From: an uncultured Pseudorhodobacter sp.
GTDB lineage: Bacteria > Pseudomonadota > Alphaproteobacteria > Rhodobacterales > Rhodobacteraceae
NCBI GenBank assembly: GCA_937910975.1
Contig: CALEMZ010000428.1
Coordinates: 1-27,801 of the forward strand
Reading direction: 5' to 3'
Length of the DNA: 27,801 nucleotides
The position numbers and the translations under genes were made by a program. Below are positions 15,334 through 22,855 of this stretch, piece after piece (the first letter of the stretch is position 1; each line of letters opens with the position of its first letter). The notes beneath the pieces were generated by a model, which saw only the letters and a program-made list of their open reading frames with translations, was not told the DNA's origin and made no database searches.

Positions 15334-16274
15334 GAGATTCGTGTTCCTATTTTTTCTGGCCGGTTGACCAGATATACAGCGAAGGCCGACAGCACGAAAC
15401 CCACCAGCGCCAGCGGGGTCACGGCTTCGCCCAGGATTGCCCAGGCCAGGATCATGGCAAGCGGCGGCACCAGATACATCAGCGCCGAAATCCTTGTGGC
15501 GTCACCGCGTTGCAGCAGCGCGATATACAGGCCAACCGAAATGATCGAATTGGCAACTACGAGGTAGGCAAGGGCGATGATCAGATCTAGATGCCAATCG
15601 ATCACCATGGTCTCGCTGAACCAGGCGACGGGCAGAAGCAGCAGGAATCCGACAGCATATTGCACGACCCCGCCGACTGCCGGATCGGTTTTCTTGGCGT
15701 TCCATACCTCGAATAAAGTGGCCGCAGTTATGCCGCTAAGTGCGCCGAGTGCCAGAACCACCGCAATCCATGGGCTTGATCCAAGGCTGCCTTCGGACAG
15801 AACCACCAGAATGACCCCGCCAAAGCCGAGCAAAAGACCAAGCCAAGCCGTGCGACGCGCTGGCCGCGCGATGAACAGTGGCGCAACAGCGGCGACCAGA
15901 ATCGGCTGTAGCGCCATGATGATGGCCGTGGTTCCAGCATTCATGCCACGTTTCATCGCAAGATAGGCCAGCCCGAAATAGACCCCTTGAATTAAAAAGC
16001 CGGTCAGTGCGATCGCGGCCCAGTGACGCGGGCCCACCGGCCAGCGTATGCCCTTGCGCAGCAAGAACGGCAGAAGCGCCAGCAATGCCAGGCCATAGCG
16101 CAGGGTCAGCATCGTCATGGGCTCAATATGCGCCAGCCCGAGCTTGGCAAAGCTGTAACCCCCCGACCAGAACAGCAGAAATACGAAAGGCGCCGCCCGC
16201 CAGAAAAGCACGTGGCTTGGGCCTGAAGGGTCAGCGGCGGGCGTCATGGCGTCTCTGAGGTGCAAGTTTGTCAC
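15330..16274 (-). CDS. EamA/DMT-family transporter
   Basis: A 314-residue drug/metabolite-transporter protein with about ten membrane segments in two EamA repeats (first around FVFLLFWSGGYSFAKLGLAH, second after WIAVVLALGALSGITAATL). The GTG at 16274 has an excellent RBS (GGAGGG, 5-base spacing) but overlaps the upstream deacetylase gene by 44 bases; an ATG at 16247 (MTPAADPSGPS) is the alternative. The operon position, between the ArgE-like deacetylase and the GntR regulator, suggests export of an ectoine-pathway intermediate or metabolite overflow relief; uptake is also conceivable. DMT proteins are too diverse to assign a substrate. Confidence 0.9.
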   Translation of the reverse strand: MTNLHLRDAMTPAADPSGPSHVLFWRAAPFVFLLFWSGGYSFAKLGLAHIEPMTMLTLRYGLALLALLPFLLRKGIRWPVGPRHWAAIALTGFLIQGVYFGLAYLAMKRGMNAGTTAIIMALQPILVAAVAPLFIARPARRTAWLGLLLGFGGVILVVLSEGSLGSSPWIAVVLALGALSGITAATLFEVWNAKKTDPAVGGVVQYAVGFLLLLPVAWFSETMVIDWHLDLIIALAYLVVANSIISVGLYIALLQRGDATRISALMYLVPPLAMILAWAILGEAVTPLALVGFVLSAFAVYLVNRPEKIGTRIS

Positions 16275-17415
16275 TCAAACCCTCCAACATGGTCAAGCAC
16301 TGCGAAAGTTGATCTACCGACAGATATTCGTCCGGTTTGTGGGCCTGTTCGATGGATCCCGGGCCACAGACCACCGCCGACATGCCAAGCTTCTGGAAGA
16401 TGCCCGCCTCGGTTCCGAAGGCCACGAGATCGGCGCCATTCGCACCGGTCAGTTCCATCAGAATATCGCGCGCCTCATTCTCTTCAGCGGGAATAAGGCC
16501 GTCAATCTCGCCCATCACCTCGGTGACGATATCTGCCGAGGCACAGACCTCGCGCATCGCAGGCAGAAGGGTGTGCGCGCAGAAATGCCGCATTTCCGCT
16601 TTCACGAAATCGGCGTCACCACCCTGCACCGGGCGCATTTCCCAATCGATCCGGGCTTTGCCGGGGATGACGTTGTGGGCGATGCCGCCGACCAGAGCGC
16701 CGGTATTGATCGTGGTCCACGGCGGATCAAACCGGCCCTTTGCAGGCGCGCGCGCCTTGAGCTGTTCTTTCAGATCCAAAAGTCTGCCGACGTAGCGCAC
16801 GGCAAATTCCACCGCGTTCACGCCAAGGTCCGGGGCAGAGCCATGACCCTCCAGCCCTGTGAAGTGAGTGGAGTATTCGAAACACCCCTTGTGTCCCTCG
16901 ATGACCCGCATCGAGGTCGGCTCGCCAATGATCGCGACGCCGGGCCGAATACCCTGGGCCTGCAACACTTGCGCCAAACCCAGCGCGCCAAGGCAGCCCG
17001 TTTCTTCATCATGGGTAAAGGCAAAGTGAATTGGCCTATCGCGCACGCGCTCTGCATAGACCGGTGCCATCGCCACTGCTGCGGCGATGAAGCCCTTCAT
17101 GTCGCAACTGCCCCGGCCAAAAAGCTTGCCGTCGCGCTCGATCATCGCGAATGGGTCGGTCGTCCAGTCCTGATCGGTGACTGGCACCACGTCGGAATGT
17201 CCGCACAGCATGATGCCACCATCAACTTCTGGCCCCAGCGTGGCAAAAAGATTGGCTTTCTCGCCAGTGGCATCAGGAAGGATGTCGACCCGCGCCCCGA
17301 CCGCCTGAAGGCGGTCGGCCAGAAATTCGATCAGCGCAATGTTGCTATCGGTTGAGACTGTTGGAAACGCGATCAGCTGGCACAGCAGCAATTTGGTATC
17401 ATCGAGTATCGCCAC
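16231..17415 (-). CDS. ArgE-like M20 deacetylase, likely N-acetyl-diaminobutyrate deacetylase
   Basis: A 394-residue M20-family zinc deacetylase closest to acetylornithine deacetylase (ArgE). Motifs: GHSDVVP with His73 and Asp75, GRGSCDMKG with metal-bridging Asp105, HDEETGC with catalytic Glu137 and Glu138, GEPTSM, FGTEAGIFQKLG, and GPGSIEQAHKPDEYL with a C-terminal His ligand. The GTG start at 17415 lies four bases after the doeA stop, with AAGGA inside the last doeA codons, so the two are coupled. In ectoine catabolism DoeA yields N-acetyl-diaminobutyrate, normally deacetylated by DoeB/EutE, an aspartoacylase-family protein absent here. N-acetylornithine and N-alpha-acetyl-diaminobutyrate differ by one methylene, so I infer that this enzyme fills the DoeB role. 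A housekeeping ArgE role is less likely in this operon. Confidence 0.88.
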   Translation of the reverse strand: MAILDDTKLLLCQLIAFPTVSTDSNIALIEFLADRLQAVGARVDILPDATGEKANLFATLGPEVDGGIMLCGHSDVVPVTDQDWTTDPFAMIERDGKLFGRGSCDMKGFIAAAVAMAPVYAERVRDRPIHFAFTHDEETGCLGALGLAQVLQAQGIRPGVAIIGEPTSMRVIEGHKGCFEYSTHFTGLEGHGSAPDLGVNAVEFAVRYVGRLLDLKEQLKARAPAKGRFDPPWTTINTGALVGGIAHNVIPGKARIDWEMRPVQGGDADFVKAEMRHFCAHTLLPAMREVCASADIVTEVMGEIDGLIPAEENEARDILMELTGANGADLVAFGTEAGIFQKLGMSAVVCGPGSIEQAHKPDEYLSVDQLSQCLTMLEGLSDKLAPQRRHDARR

Positions 17416-17419
17416 GGCT

Positions 17420-18604
17420 TCAGTCCTTCACAAACAGTTTGCGCTCGACATTGCAGAACGGCTCGGCCGGTCCGCTTGGCTTTATCAGGATGGATTCGGT
17501 TGTTTCCAAACCCCAATTGCTCAGCCACAGGCCCGGCATGAAATGGAAGGTCATGCCAGGTTCAAGGATGGTCTGATCGCTGGAACGGAACGACGCTGTA
17601 CGCTCGCCCCAGTCGGGCGGATAGGACAGCCCGATCGGATAGCCAGCGCGGGCCGAACGCGTAATCCCGACCTTTTCAAGCTCGAATGCCAGCGCGTTGG
17701 CCACATCGCAAGCCCGGTTGCCCGCGCGGGCGGCCTCCAACCCGGCTTCCAGCCCGGCGGTCAGCGCCTGCGAGGCATCCACCATGTCTTGCGGTGGTTT
17801 GCCAAGGTGGACCGTGCGGCACAGCGGGGCGTGATAGCGGCGGTAGCAGCCTGAAAGCTCAAAGAACGTGGCCTCTCCCGACTTCATCGGGGCGCCGTCC
17901 CAGGTCAGATGAGGCGCGGTTGCGTCAATGCCCGAAGGCGTCAGCGGCACGATGGCAGGATAATCGCCCCAGTCGTCACCGACGCCGTAAAGGGCGGCGC
18001 GGCTGATCTCGCCCACCAGTTCATTTTTCTTCAGGCCGGGGCGCGCCAGTTCGATCCCAAGCCGCACGATCTTTTCCGAAATCTTCGCAGCCTTGCGCAT
18101 GAAGGCAATCTCGTCTTCGGATTTCACCATCCGCTGCCAGTTGACCAATGCCGTCGCATCGACAAGTACCGCGTTCGGCAGTGCGGTGCCCAGAACGGCA
18201 TGGGCCTTTGCGGAGTAGTAGTAGTTATCCATCTCAGCCCCGATCCGGGCCTTGGCAAAACCCATGCCGGTCAGGTTCTTGGCCAGATCCTCCATCGGGT
18301 GTTGGGTCGTCGACTGGATATAGGTATCGGCATAGCCGATGATCCGGTCATCGTTCATCCAGACGGTGCGTCTTGCTCCGTTCGCGTCCTGGCTGCGGCC
18401 CCACCAGACCGGATCGCCGTCCAAGGGCAGAATGACACCCTGATGGACGTAGAATGACCAGCCATCATAGCCAGTCAACCATGCCTGATTTGAAGGGTCT
18501 GTCACAAACAGAACGTCGATCTCCGCGGTCGCCATCGCTGCGCGGGTTTTGGCGATTCGGCGCGCGTACTCCTCCGCGCCAAACGGCGCATGATTCAATC
18601 CCAT
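17420..18604 (-). CDS. doeA: Ectoine hydrolase DoeA (EutD)
   Basis: A 394-residue M24-fold protein matching ectoine hydrolase, which opens the ectoine ring to N-acetyl-2,4-diaminobutyrate. Features include YDGWSFYVHQGVILPLDGDP, WWGRSQDANGARRTVWMNDD and STTQHPMEDL in the N-terminal domain, and DWGDYPAIVPLTPSGIDATA, FFELSGCYRRYHAPLCRTVH and LSNWGLETTESILI in the catalytic domain. The canonical M24 metal ligands are replaced (for example YHAPLCRT where Asp is usual, GYPIG for GHGIG, FHFMPG for EPG), so the enzyme should be metal-free, as in creatinase. The ATG at 18604 (MGLNHAPFG) is chosen because the in-frame extension crosses the promoter and operator region. First gene of the minus-strand operon, divergent from ehuB. 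Confidence 0.93.
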   Translation of the reverse strand: MGLNHAPFGAEEYARRIAKTRAAMATAEIDVLFVTDPSNQAWLTGYDGWSFYVHQGVILPLDGDPVWWGRSQDANGARRTVWMNDDRIIGYADTYIQSTTQHPMEDLAKNLTGMGFAKARIGAEMDNYYYSAKAHAVLGTALPNAVLVDATALVNWQRMVKSEDEIAFMRKAAKISEKIVRLGIELARPGLKKNELVGEISRAALYGVGDDWGDYPAIVPLTPSGIDATAPHLTWDGAPMKSGEATFFELSGCYRRYHAPLCRTVHLGKPPQDMVDASQALTAGLEAGLEAARAGNRACDVANALAFELEKVGITRSARAGYPIGLSYPPDWGERTASFRSSDQTILEPGMTFHFMPGLWLSNWGLETTESILIKPSGPAEPFCNVERKLFVKD

Positions 18605-18798
18605 ACGATTCTCGCTTCTGCTGCTGATGGTCAATTGTGTACAACAGTAGGTCTTTACTTTTGCTTCTGCAAGAAATTCCAAGATATATCGGAAAGATAT
18701 TCACCAAATCGCTTGACACAACTTTCATTCAGGCGATGCTGTGCACAACAAAGTAGCTTCGACCTTATCGGCCGAAGGCAAAAACCGGGGAGAACGAC
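18605..18798. promoter_or_regulatory. Divergent doeA-ehuB promoters with two candidate GntR operators
   Basis: For ehuB, TTGACA at 18713-18718 is a perfect -35 with a poor -10 near 18735-18742; for doeA (minus strand), TTGCAG (18672-18667) is followed after 17 bases by TACTGT (18649-18644). Two near-identical elements, TTGTGTACAACA at 18635-18646 and CTGTGCACAACA at 18739-18750, sit on or just beside the two -10 regions. Each is a short inverted repeat (TTGT-N2-ACAA or TGTGCACA), the form expected for a GntR/FCD dimer. I infer repression of both operons by the GntR protein encoded at 15333. The ehuB RBS is GGGGAGAA before 18799. Confidence 0.6.
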
Positions 18799-19644
18799 AT
18801 GAAGAAATCACTGATGAGAACCACGATTGCCGCTGGCATCGTGCTTGGCGCTTCTGCTGTATTGGCCAATGCGGGCCCGCTGATGGATCGGATCAAGGCC
18901 GGCGAGACGATCCGTATCGGATTCGCCAACGAGGTGCCGTTTGCCTATCCAGGCGACGATGGCAGCCCGATGGGTTTTGTCAACGTCGAGGCTCTCGGCG
19001 TCCTCGCCAAGATGGGTTACACCAATATCGAGCCTGTGCAGACTGAATGGGGCGGCTTGATCCCGGGGCTTCAGGCCGGTCGCTTTGACATCATCACTGG
19101 CGGCATGAACATCCTCTCGTCGCGCTGCGAGAATATCGCCTTTTCCGAGCCGATGGCAGTGATTGGCGACGCCTTCATCGTCGCTGCGGGCAACCCCAAG
19201 GGGATCCAGACATACGAAGACATCAAGACCAACGATGCGGTGATGGTCACCGGTGCCGGCTATTCCAACATCGAGGCCGCCAAGGCCGCCGGCGTGCCTG
19301 AAGGTAACATCATGCAGGTTCCCGGCCCGACCGAGATCCTTGCCGCAGTGAAGGCCGGGCGGGCGGATGCCGGGGCGGGCACATACTTTACCGTCAAGCA
19401 ATTGGCCGACAACTCTGGCGGCGCCGCCGAAGTCACTGATCCGAGTGCTCTGCCAGCAGATGCAATGAACTGGGCCGGGATCGGGTTCCGTAAGGAGGAT
19501 CAGGATTTCGTCGACGCCTTCAATGCTGTGCAAGAAACCTATCTCGGCTCGCCCGAGATGCTGGATGCGGTCAAGCAGTATGGCTATGGCGAAGCATCGT
19601 TGCCGGGTGACAAAACCACCGCGTGGGTCTGCGCGAACCGCTGA
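18799..19644 (+). CDS. ehuB: Ectoine/hydroxyectoine-binding protein EhuB
   Basis: A 281-residue periplasmic binding protein of the ectoine ABC importer. Residues 1-26 form a signal peptide with probable cleavage after ANA. The mature part has GETIRIGFANEVPFAYPGDD, NVEALGVLAKMGYTNIEPVQ, TEWGGLIPGLQAGRFDIITGG, SSRCENIAFSEPM and GAGTYFTVKQLA, which together match EhuB over general family 3 binding proteins. Aromatic residues in the cleft hold the cyclic amidine by cation-pi contacts in the characterised protein. The ATG at 18799 has a good RBS. It is the first gene of the plus-strand operon, next to a candidate GntR operator. Confidence 0.93.
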   Translation: MKKSLMRTTIAAGIVLGASAVLANAGPLMDRIKAGETIRIGFANEVPFAYPGDDGSPMGFVNVEALGVLAKMGYTNIEPVQTEWGGLIPGLQAGRFDIITGGMNILSSRCENIAFSEPMAVIGDAFIVAAGNPKGIQTYEDIKTNDAVMVTGAGYSNIEAAKAAGVPEGNIMQVPGPTEILAAVKAGRADAGAGTYFTVKQLADNSGGAAEVTDPSALPADAMNWAGIGFRKEDQDFVDAFNAVQETYLGSPEMLDAVKQYGYGEASLPGDKTTAWVCANR

Positions 19645-19649
19645 GGCTA

Positions 19650-19674
19650 CGAGGGGCGGCAGACCCGCCCCTCG
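19650..19674 (+). terminator. Stem-loop after ehuB
   Basis: CGAGGGGCGG at 19650-19659 pairs perfectly with CCGCCCCTCG at 19665-19674 around a five-base loop, followed by CTTTCC. Lacking a T-run it is better read as a partial terminator or a 3'-stabilising hairpin that raises EhuB over the permeases. It parallels the hairpin after the first binding-protein gene. Confidence 0.75.
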
Positions 19675-19698
19675 CTTTCCTGAACGATGGGGTAACAG

Positions 19699-20364
19699 GT
19701 GTCATACTGGGAGTTCCTTCAGACCTATGGCGTCCGCATCCTTGACGGCACGGCGGTCACCGGCATCCAGTTTCTGTTTGCCTCCGCCGTAGCCATCGCC
19801 GTCGCGCTGATCGCGGGCTTGGGCAAACTTTCGTCGAACCTATTAATCCGCAGCATCGCCATCACCTACATTGAGATATTTCGCGGCACCTCGTTGCTGG
19901 TTCAGCTGTACTGGATCTTCTTCGTGCTGCCGCTGTTCGGCATCACGCTGCCCAAGTTTGCCGCCGGGTTCCTGTCGGTCGGAATGAACGTGGGGGCTTA
20001 CGGCGCCGAACTCGTCCGCGGCGCCATCCAGTCAGTGCCCAAGGGCCAGTGGGAGGCCGCGCTAGCACTCAACATGTCGCCCGCCCAGCGAATGCGGCGG
20101 GTGATCTTGCCCCAGGCGTTTCTGCTTATGCTGCCGCCTTGGGGCAATCTAATCATTGAGTTGCTGAAGGGCACGGCGCTGGTGTCGCTGATCTCGGTCG
20201 CCGATCTGATGTTCCAGTCCAAGCAGATCAACGCTTCGACCTACCTGTCGGCGCAGTCGTTTGGCACGGCGTTGATTGTCTATTACATCCTCGCCCGGTT
20301 CTTGGTGACGCCCTTCATGCGTTGGCTGGAACGGGTCATGGCACGGAGGCTGGGTCGCGGATGA
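19699..20364 (+). CDS. ehuC: Ectoine/hydroxyectoine ABC transporter permease EhuC
   Basis: A 221-residue inner-membrane permease with about five hydrophobic segments, the EIFRGTSLLVQLYWIFFVLP motif and the EAA loop EAALALNMSPAQRMRRVILP. FRGTSLLVQLYWIF and PWGNLIIELLKGTALVSLIS are characteristic of EhuC-type proteins. The start is GTG at 19699 (MSYWEFLQTYGVR), as no suitable ATG is near; the RBS is weak. The stop overlaps the ehuD start by ATGA. It pairs with EhuD to form the channel. Confidence 0.92.
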   Translation: MSYWEFLQTYGVRILDGTAVTGIQFLFASAVAIAVALIAGLGKLSSNLLIRSIAITYIEIFRGTSLLVQLYWIFFVLPLFGITLPKFAAGFLSVGMNVGAYGAELVRGAIQSVPKGQWEAALALNMSPAQRMRRVILPQAFLLMLPPWGNLIIELLKGTALVSLISVADLMFQSKQINASTYLSAQSFGTALIVYYILARFLVTPFMRWLERVMARRLGRG

Positions 20365-21032
20365 GTTTTAACTGGCGCTGGGACTTTACCTTCGAGATAC
20401 TGCCGCGGCTCTTGTGGGCTACGCTCAACACGCTGATGGCGGCGGGTGTGGGCTATGCAATCGCGGTGGTGCTTGGCCTTGTGTTGGCCTTGGCGCAGCG
20501 CACGGGGTTTCGCCCGCTGACGCAACTGGCGCGAGAGTTTGTCGAGTTCATCCGCTCTACCCCGTTGGTGCTGCAGATATTCTTCGTCTTCTATGTCGGC
20601 CCGCAGTTCGGGATCCGTCTGTCGCCCTGGGTCTCTGGTATGGTCGCCATCGGCCTGCATTATTCCGCCTATCTGTCTGAGGTTTATCGTGGCGGCCTTG
20701 AATCGGTGCCGAAAGGCCAATGGGAGGCTTGCACCGCGCTGAACATGACGAGCCGGCAGACCTATTTCCGGGTCATCATTCCGCAGGCGCTGCCGCCCTC
20801 GCTGGCCGGGATGGGTAACTATCTGGTTGGCATTCTTAAGGATACACCGATGCTGAGCGTGATCGGGGTGGCGGAACTGATGCACACTGCAAACGCCATC
20901 GGATCCGAGAGTTACCGTTTCCTCGAACCTTACACGCTGGTTGGCATAATTTTTCTCGCGATCTCGTTGCCAACGGCTGGGTTGATCCGGCTGTTCGAAA
21001 TATGGGTCCGCCGCAAACTGGGGATGCGCTAA
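20361..21032 (+). CDS. ehuD: Ectoine/hydroxyectoine ABC transporter permease EhuD
   Basis: A 223-residue permease of the polar amino acid family. It contains EFIRSTPLVLQIFFVFYVGP, GLHYSAYLSEVYRGGLESVP, the EAA loop EACTALNMTSRQTYFRVIIP and GILKDTPMLSVIGVAELMH, matching EhuD. The ATG at 20361 overlaps the ehuC stop by four bases, and its TAA overlaps the ehuA ATG by one base, so ehuCDA are tightly coupled. About five membrane segments, no defects seen. Confidence 0.92.
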   Translation: MSFNWRWDFTFEILPRLLWATLNTLMAAGVGYAIAVVLGLVLALAQRTGFRPLTQLAREFVEFIRSTPLVLQIFFVFYVGPQFGIRLSPWVSGMVAIGLHYSAYLSEVYRGGLESVPKGQWEACTALNMTSRQTYFRVIIPQALPPSLAGMGNYLVGILKDTPMLSVIGVAELMHTANAIGSESYRFLEPYTLVGIIFLAISLPTAGLIRLFEIWVRRKLGMR

Positions 21033-21847
21033 TGGAAGACATGTCGGAATACCCGCTGGAACTAAGCGGCGACAACGTGCCGATGGTGCGGTTCATGAAC
21101 GTGACCAAAAGTTACGGTGAACTGGTGGTGTTGGATAAACTGGATCTGGACATTGCGGCTGGCGAGATGGTGACGGTCATCGGCCCCTCAGGGTCAGGCA
21201 AGACCACGGTGCTGCGCATGCTGATGACACTTGAGACGATCAACGGTGGCGTCATCTGTGTCGACGGCCAGCCGCTGACGCATATGCCGAAGGGCGGGGT
21301 TCTGGTGCCCGCCGATGCCCGGCATCTTCGAAAAATCCGCGCCAGCATCGGTATGTGCTTTCAGCACTTCAACCTTTTCCCGCATATGACCGCTTTGCAA
21401 AATTGCATGGAGGGCCCGGTGCAGGTTCTGGGGCTATCGAAACAGGCGGCGCGTGAACGCTCAGAAGAATTGCTGGATCTGGTTGGCATGATCGACAAGA
21501 AGGACCAGCATCCGTCGCGGTTGTCGGGCGGCCAGCAACAGCGCGTGGCCATCGCCCGCGCGCTCGCGATGCGGCCCAAGGTGATGCTGTTCGATGAGGT
21601 GACCTCGGCGCTTGATCCCGAAGTCATTGGCGAGGTGACCAATGTCATCCGCAAGCTTGTGTCCGAGCACAATCTGACCATGTTGATGGTCACCCATCAG
21701 ATGGGGTTCGCCCGCGACATTTCGGACCGCATCTGCTTTTTCTTCGGCGGCCGGATTGAAGAGCAGGGCCCCCCTGATGAGCTGTTCGCAAACCCGCAGC
21801 GCGACCGGACCCGGCAATTCCTGTCTGCGGTGAAAGAAGCCGTCTGA
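21032..21847 (+). CDS. ehuA: Ectoine/hydroxyectoine ABC transporter ATPase EhuA
   Basis: A 271-residue ATPase. Walker A GPSGSGKTT, Q-loop CFQHFNLFPHMT, signature LSGGQQQR, Walker B VMLFDEVTSALDP and switch His in VTHQM are all present. The insert LTHMPKGGVLVPADARHLRK between Walker A and the Q-loop is typical of EhuA. The ATG at 21032 overlaps the ehuD stop (TAATG); an internal start near MVRFMNVTKSYGEL would still leave a complete ATPase. It ends directly before eutB, so uptake and hydroxyectoine conversion share a transcript. Confidence 0.93.
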   Translation: MEDMSEYPLELSGDNVPMVRFMNVTKSYGELVVLDKLDLDIAAGEMVTVIGPSGSGKTTVLRMLMTLETINGGVICVDGQPLTHMPKGGVLVPADARHLRKIRASIGMCFQHFNLFPHMTALQNCMEGPVQVLGLSKQAARERSEELLDLVGMIDKKDQHPSRLSGGQQQRVAIARALAMRPKVMLFDEVTSALDPEVIGEVTNVIRKLVSEHNLTMLMVTHQMGFARDISDRICFFFGGRIEEQGPPDELFANPQRDRTRQFLSAVKEAV

Positions 21848-22855
21848 ATGACCGTGACCCTTGCAGATATTCTGGCCGCCCGGCGGGTGATCCGGGGCGT
21901 GGCCGACGCCACCCCCTTGGTGCCTTCGCCTTACATGTCGAAGGTGATCGGGCAGGACTTTCTGCTCAAGTTGGAAAACATGCAGCCGATTGGGGCGTTC
22001 AAGCTGCGGGGTGCGATGAACGCGGTCATGACACAGCCGGAAACGGTGCAAGGGGTGGTGTGCTGCTCAACCGGAAATCACGGGCGCGGGGTCGCCTATG
22101 CCGCAGCTTTGCGGGGAATGCGGGCCGTAATCTGCATGTCAAATCTGGTGCCGCAGGCCAAGATTGACGGCATCCGCGCCCTTGGTGCCGAGGTGCGCAT
22201 CATCGGCACCACTCAGGATGAGGCAATGCACGAAAGCCGCAGGCTTTGTGAGGTTGAAGGGCTTGTCGAAATCTCGCCCTTCGACGATCCGGCGGTCATC
22301 TCAGGGCAGGGGACCATCGGCCTTGAAATGCTGGAGCAGCGCCCCGACCTGACCGCAATTCTGGTGCCGCTGTCGGGCGGTGGACTGGCCGCCGGTATCG
22401 CGGTGGCAGCTAAGGCGATCAACCCCGGAATCCGCATCATCGGCATCACAATGGAAGAGGGTGCTGCCATGTACAGATCGATCCGCGTTGGTCATCCGGT
22501 CGAGGTTGCCGAAGTTGCTTCGCTTGCTGACAGTCTGGGCGGCGGAATAGGTCTCGCCAACAGGCTGACCTTTCCGATCTGCCGTGACTTGCTGGACGAC
22601 GTTGTGCTGGTCAACGAGGACGAAATCCGTCACGCGATGCAGGTCCTGTTTTTCGAGGACCGTATTGTGGCGGAAGGCGCCTCGGTTGTGGGGCTGGCCG
22701 CCACGCTGGCTGGTAAACTGCCCGGATTTGACGGGCCCGTCGGCACCGTGATCACCGGCCGCAATCTGGATATGGCCATCTTCAACCGGATCATGGCGGG
22801 TGAGGACGTGCAGATCGGCACGTATACGCTGAAAGGCAAAACCTATGGCGCATGA
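21848..22855 (+). CDS. eutB: Hydroxyectoine utilisation dehydratase EutB
   Basis: A 335-residue fold-type II PLP enzyme related to threonine dehydratase and matching EutB. The PLP Lys is Lys52 in MQPIGAFKLRGAM, the phosphate-binding loop is SGGGLAAG, and CCSTGNHGRGVAYAAALRGM and SLADSLGGGIGLANRLTFP are further hallmarks. With EutA and EutC it is thought to convert 5-hydroxyectoine to ectoine; the individual steps are not biochemically settled. The ATG at 21848 immediately follows the ehuA stop and its 3' end overlaps eutC by 11 bases. Complete length, no damage. Confidence 0.9.
   Translation: MTVTLADILAARRVIRGVADATPLVPSPYMSKVIGQDFLLKLENMQPIGAFKLRGAMNAVMTQPETVQGVVCCSTGNHGRGVAYAAALRGMRAVICMSNLVPQAKIDGIRALGAEVRIIGTTQDEAMHESRRLCEVEGLVEISPFDDPAVISGQGTIGLEMLEQRPDLTAILVPLSGGGLAAGIAVAAKAINPGIRIIGITMEEGAAMYRSIRVGHPVEVAEVASLADSLGGGIGLANRLTFPICRDLLDDVVLVNEDEIRHAMQVLFFEDRIVAEGASVVGLAATLAGKLPGFDGPVGTVITGRNLDMAIFNRIMAGEDVQIGTYTLKGKTYGA

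Noticed and set aside
16246..17355. Long plus-strand open frame (369 residues) opposite the ArgE-like gene
   Set aside because: It is the antisense shadow of a gene with clear M20 motifs; its translation has no domain-like pattern.
17420..18682. Longer DoeA starting at 18682
   Set aside because: The extra 26 residues cross the predicted promoter and operator and do not match the DoeA N-terminus; the ATG at 18604 does.
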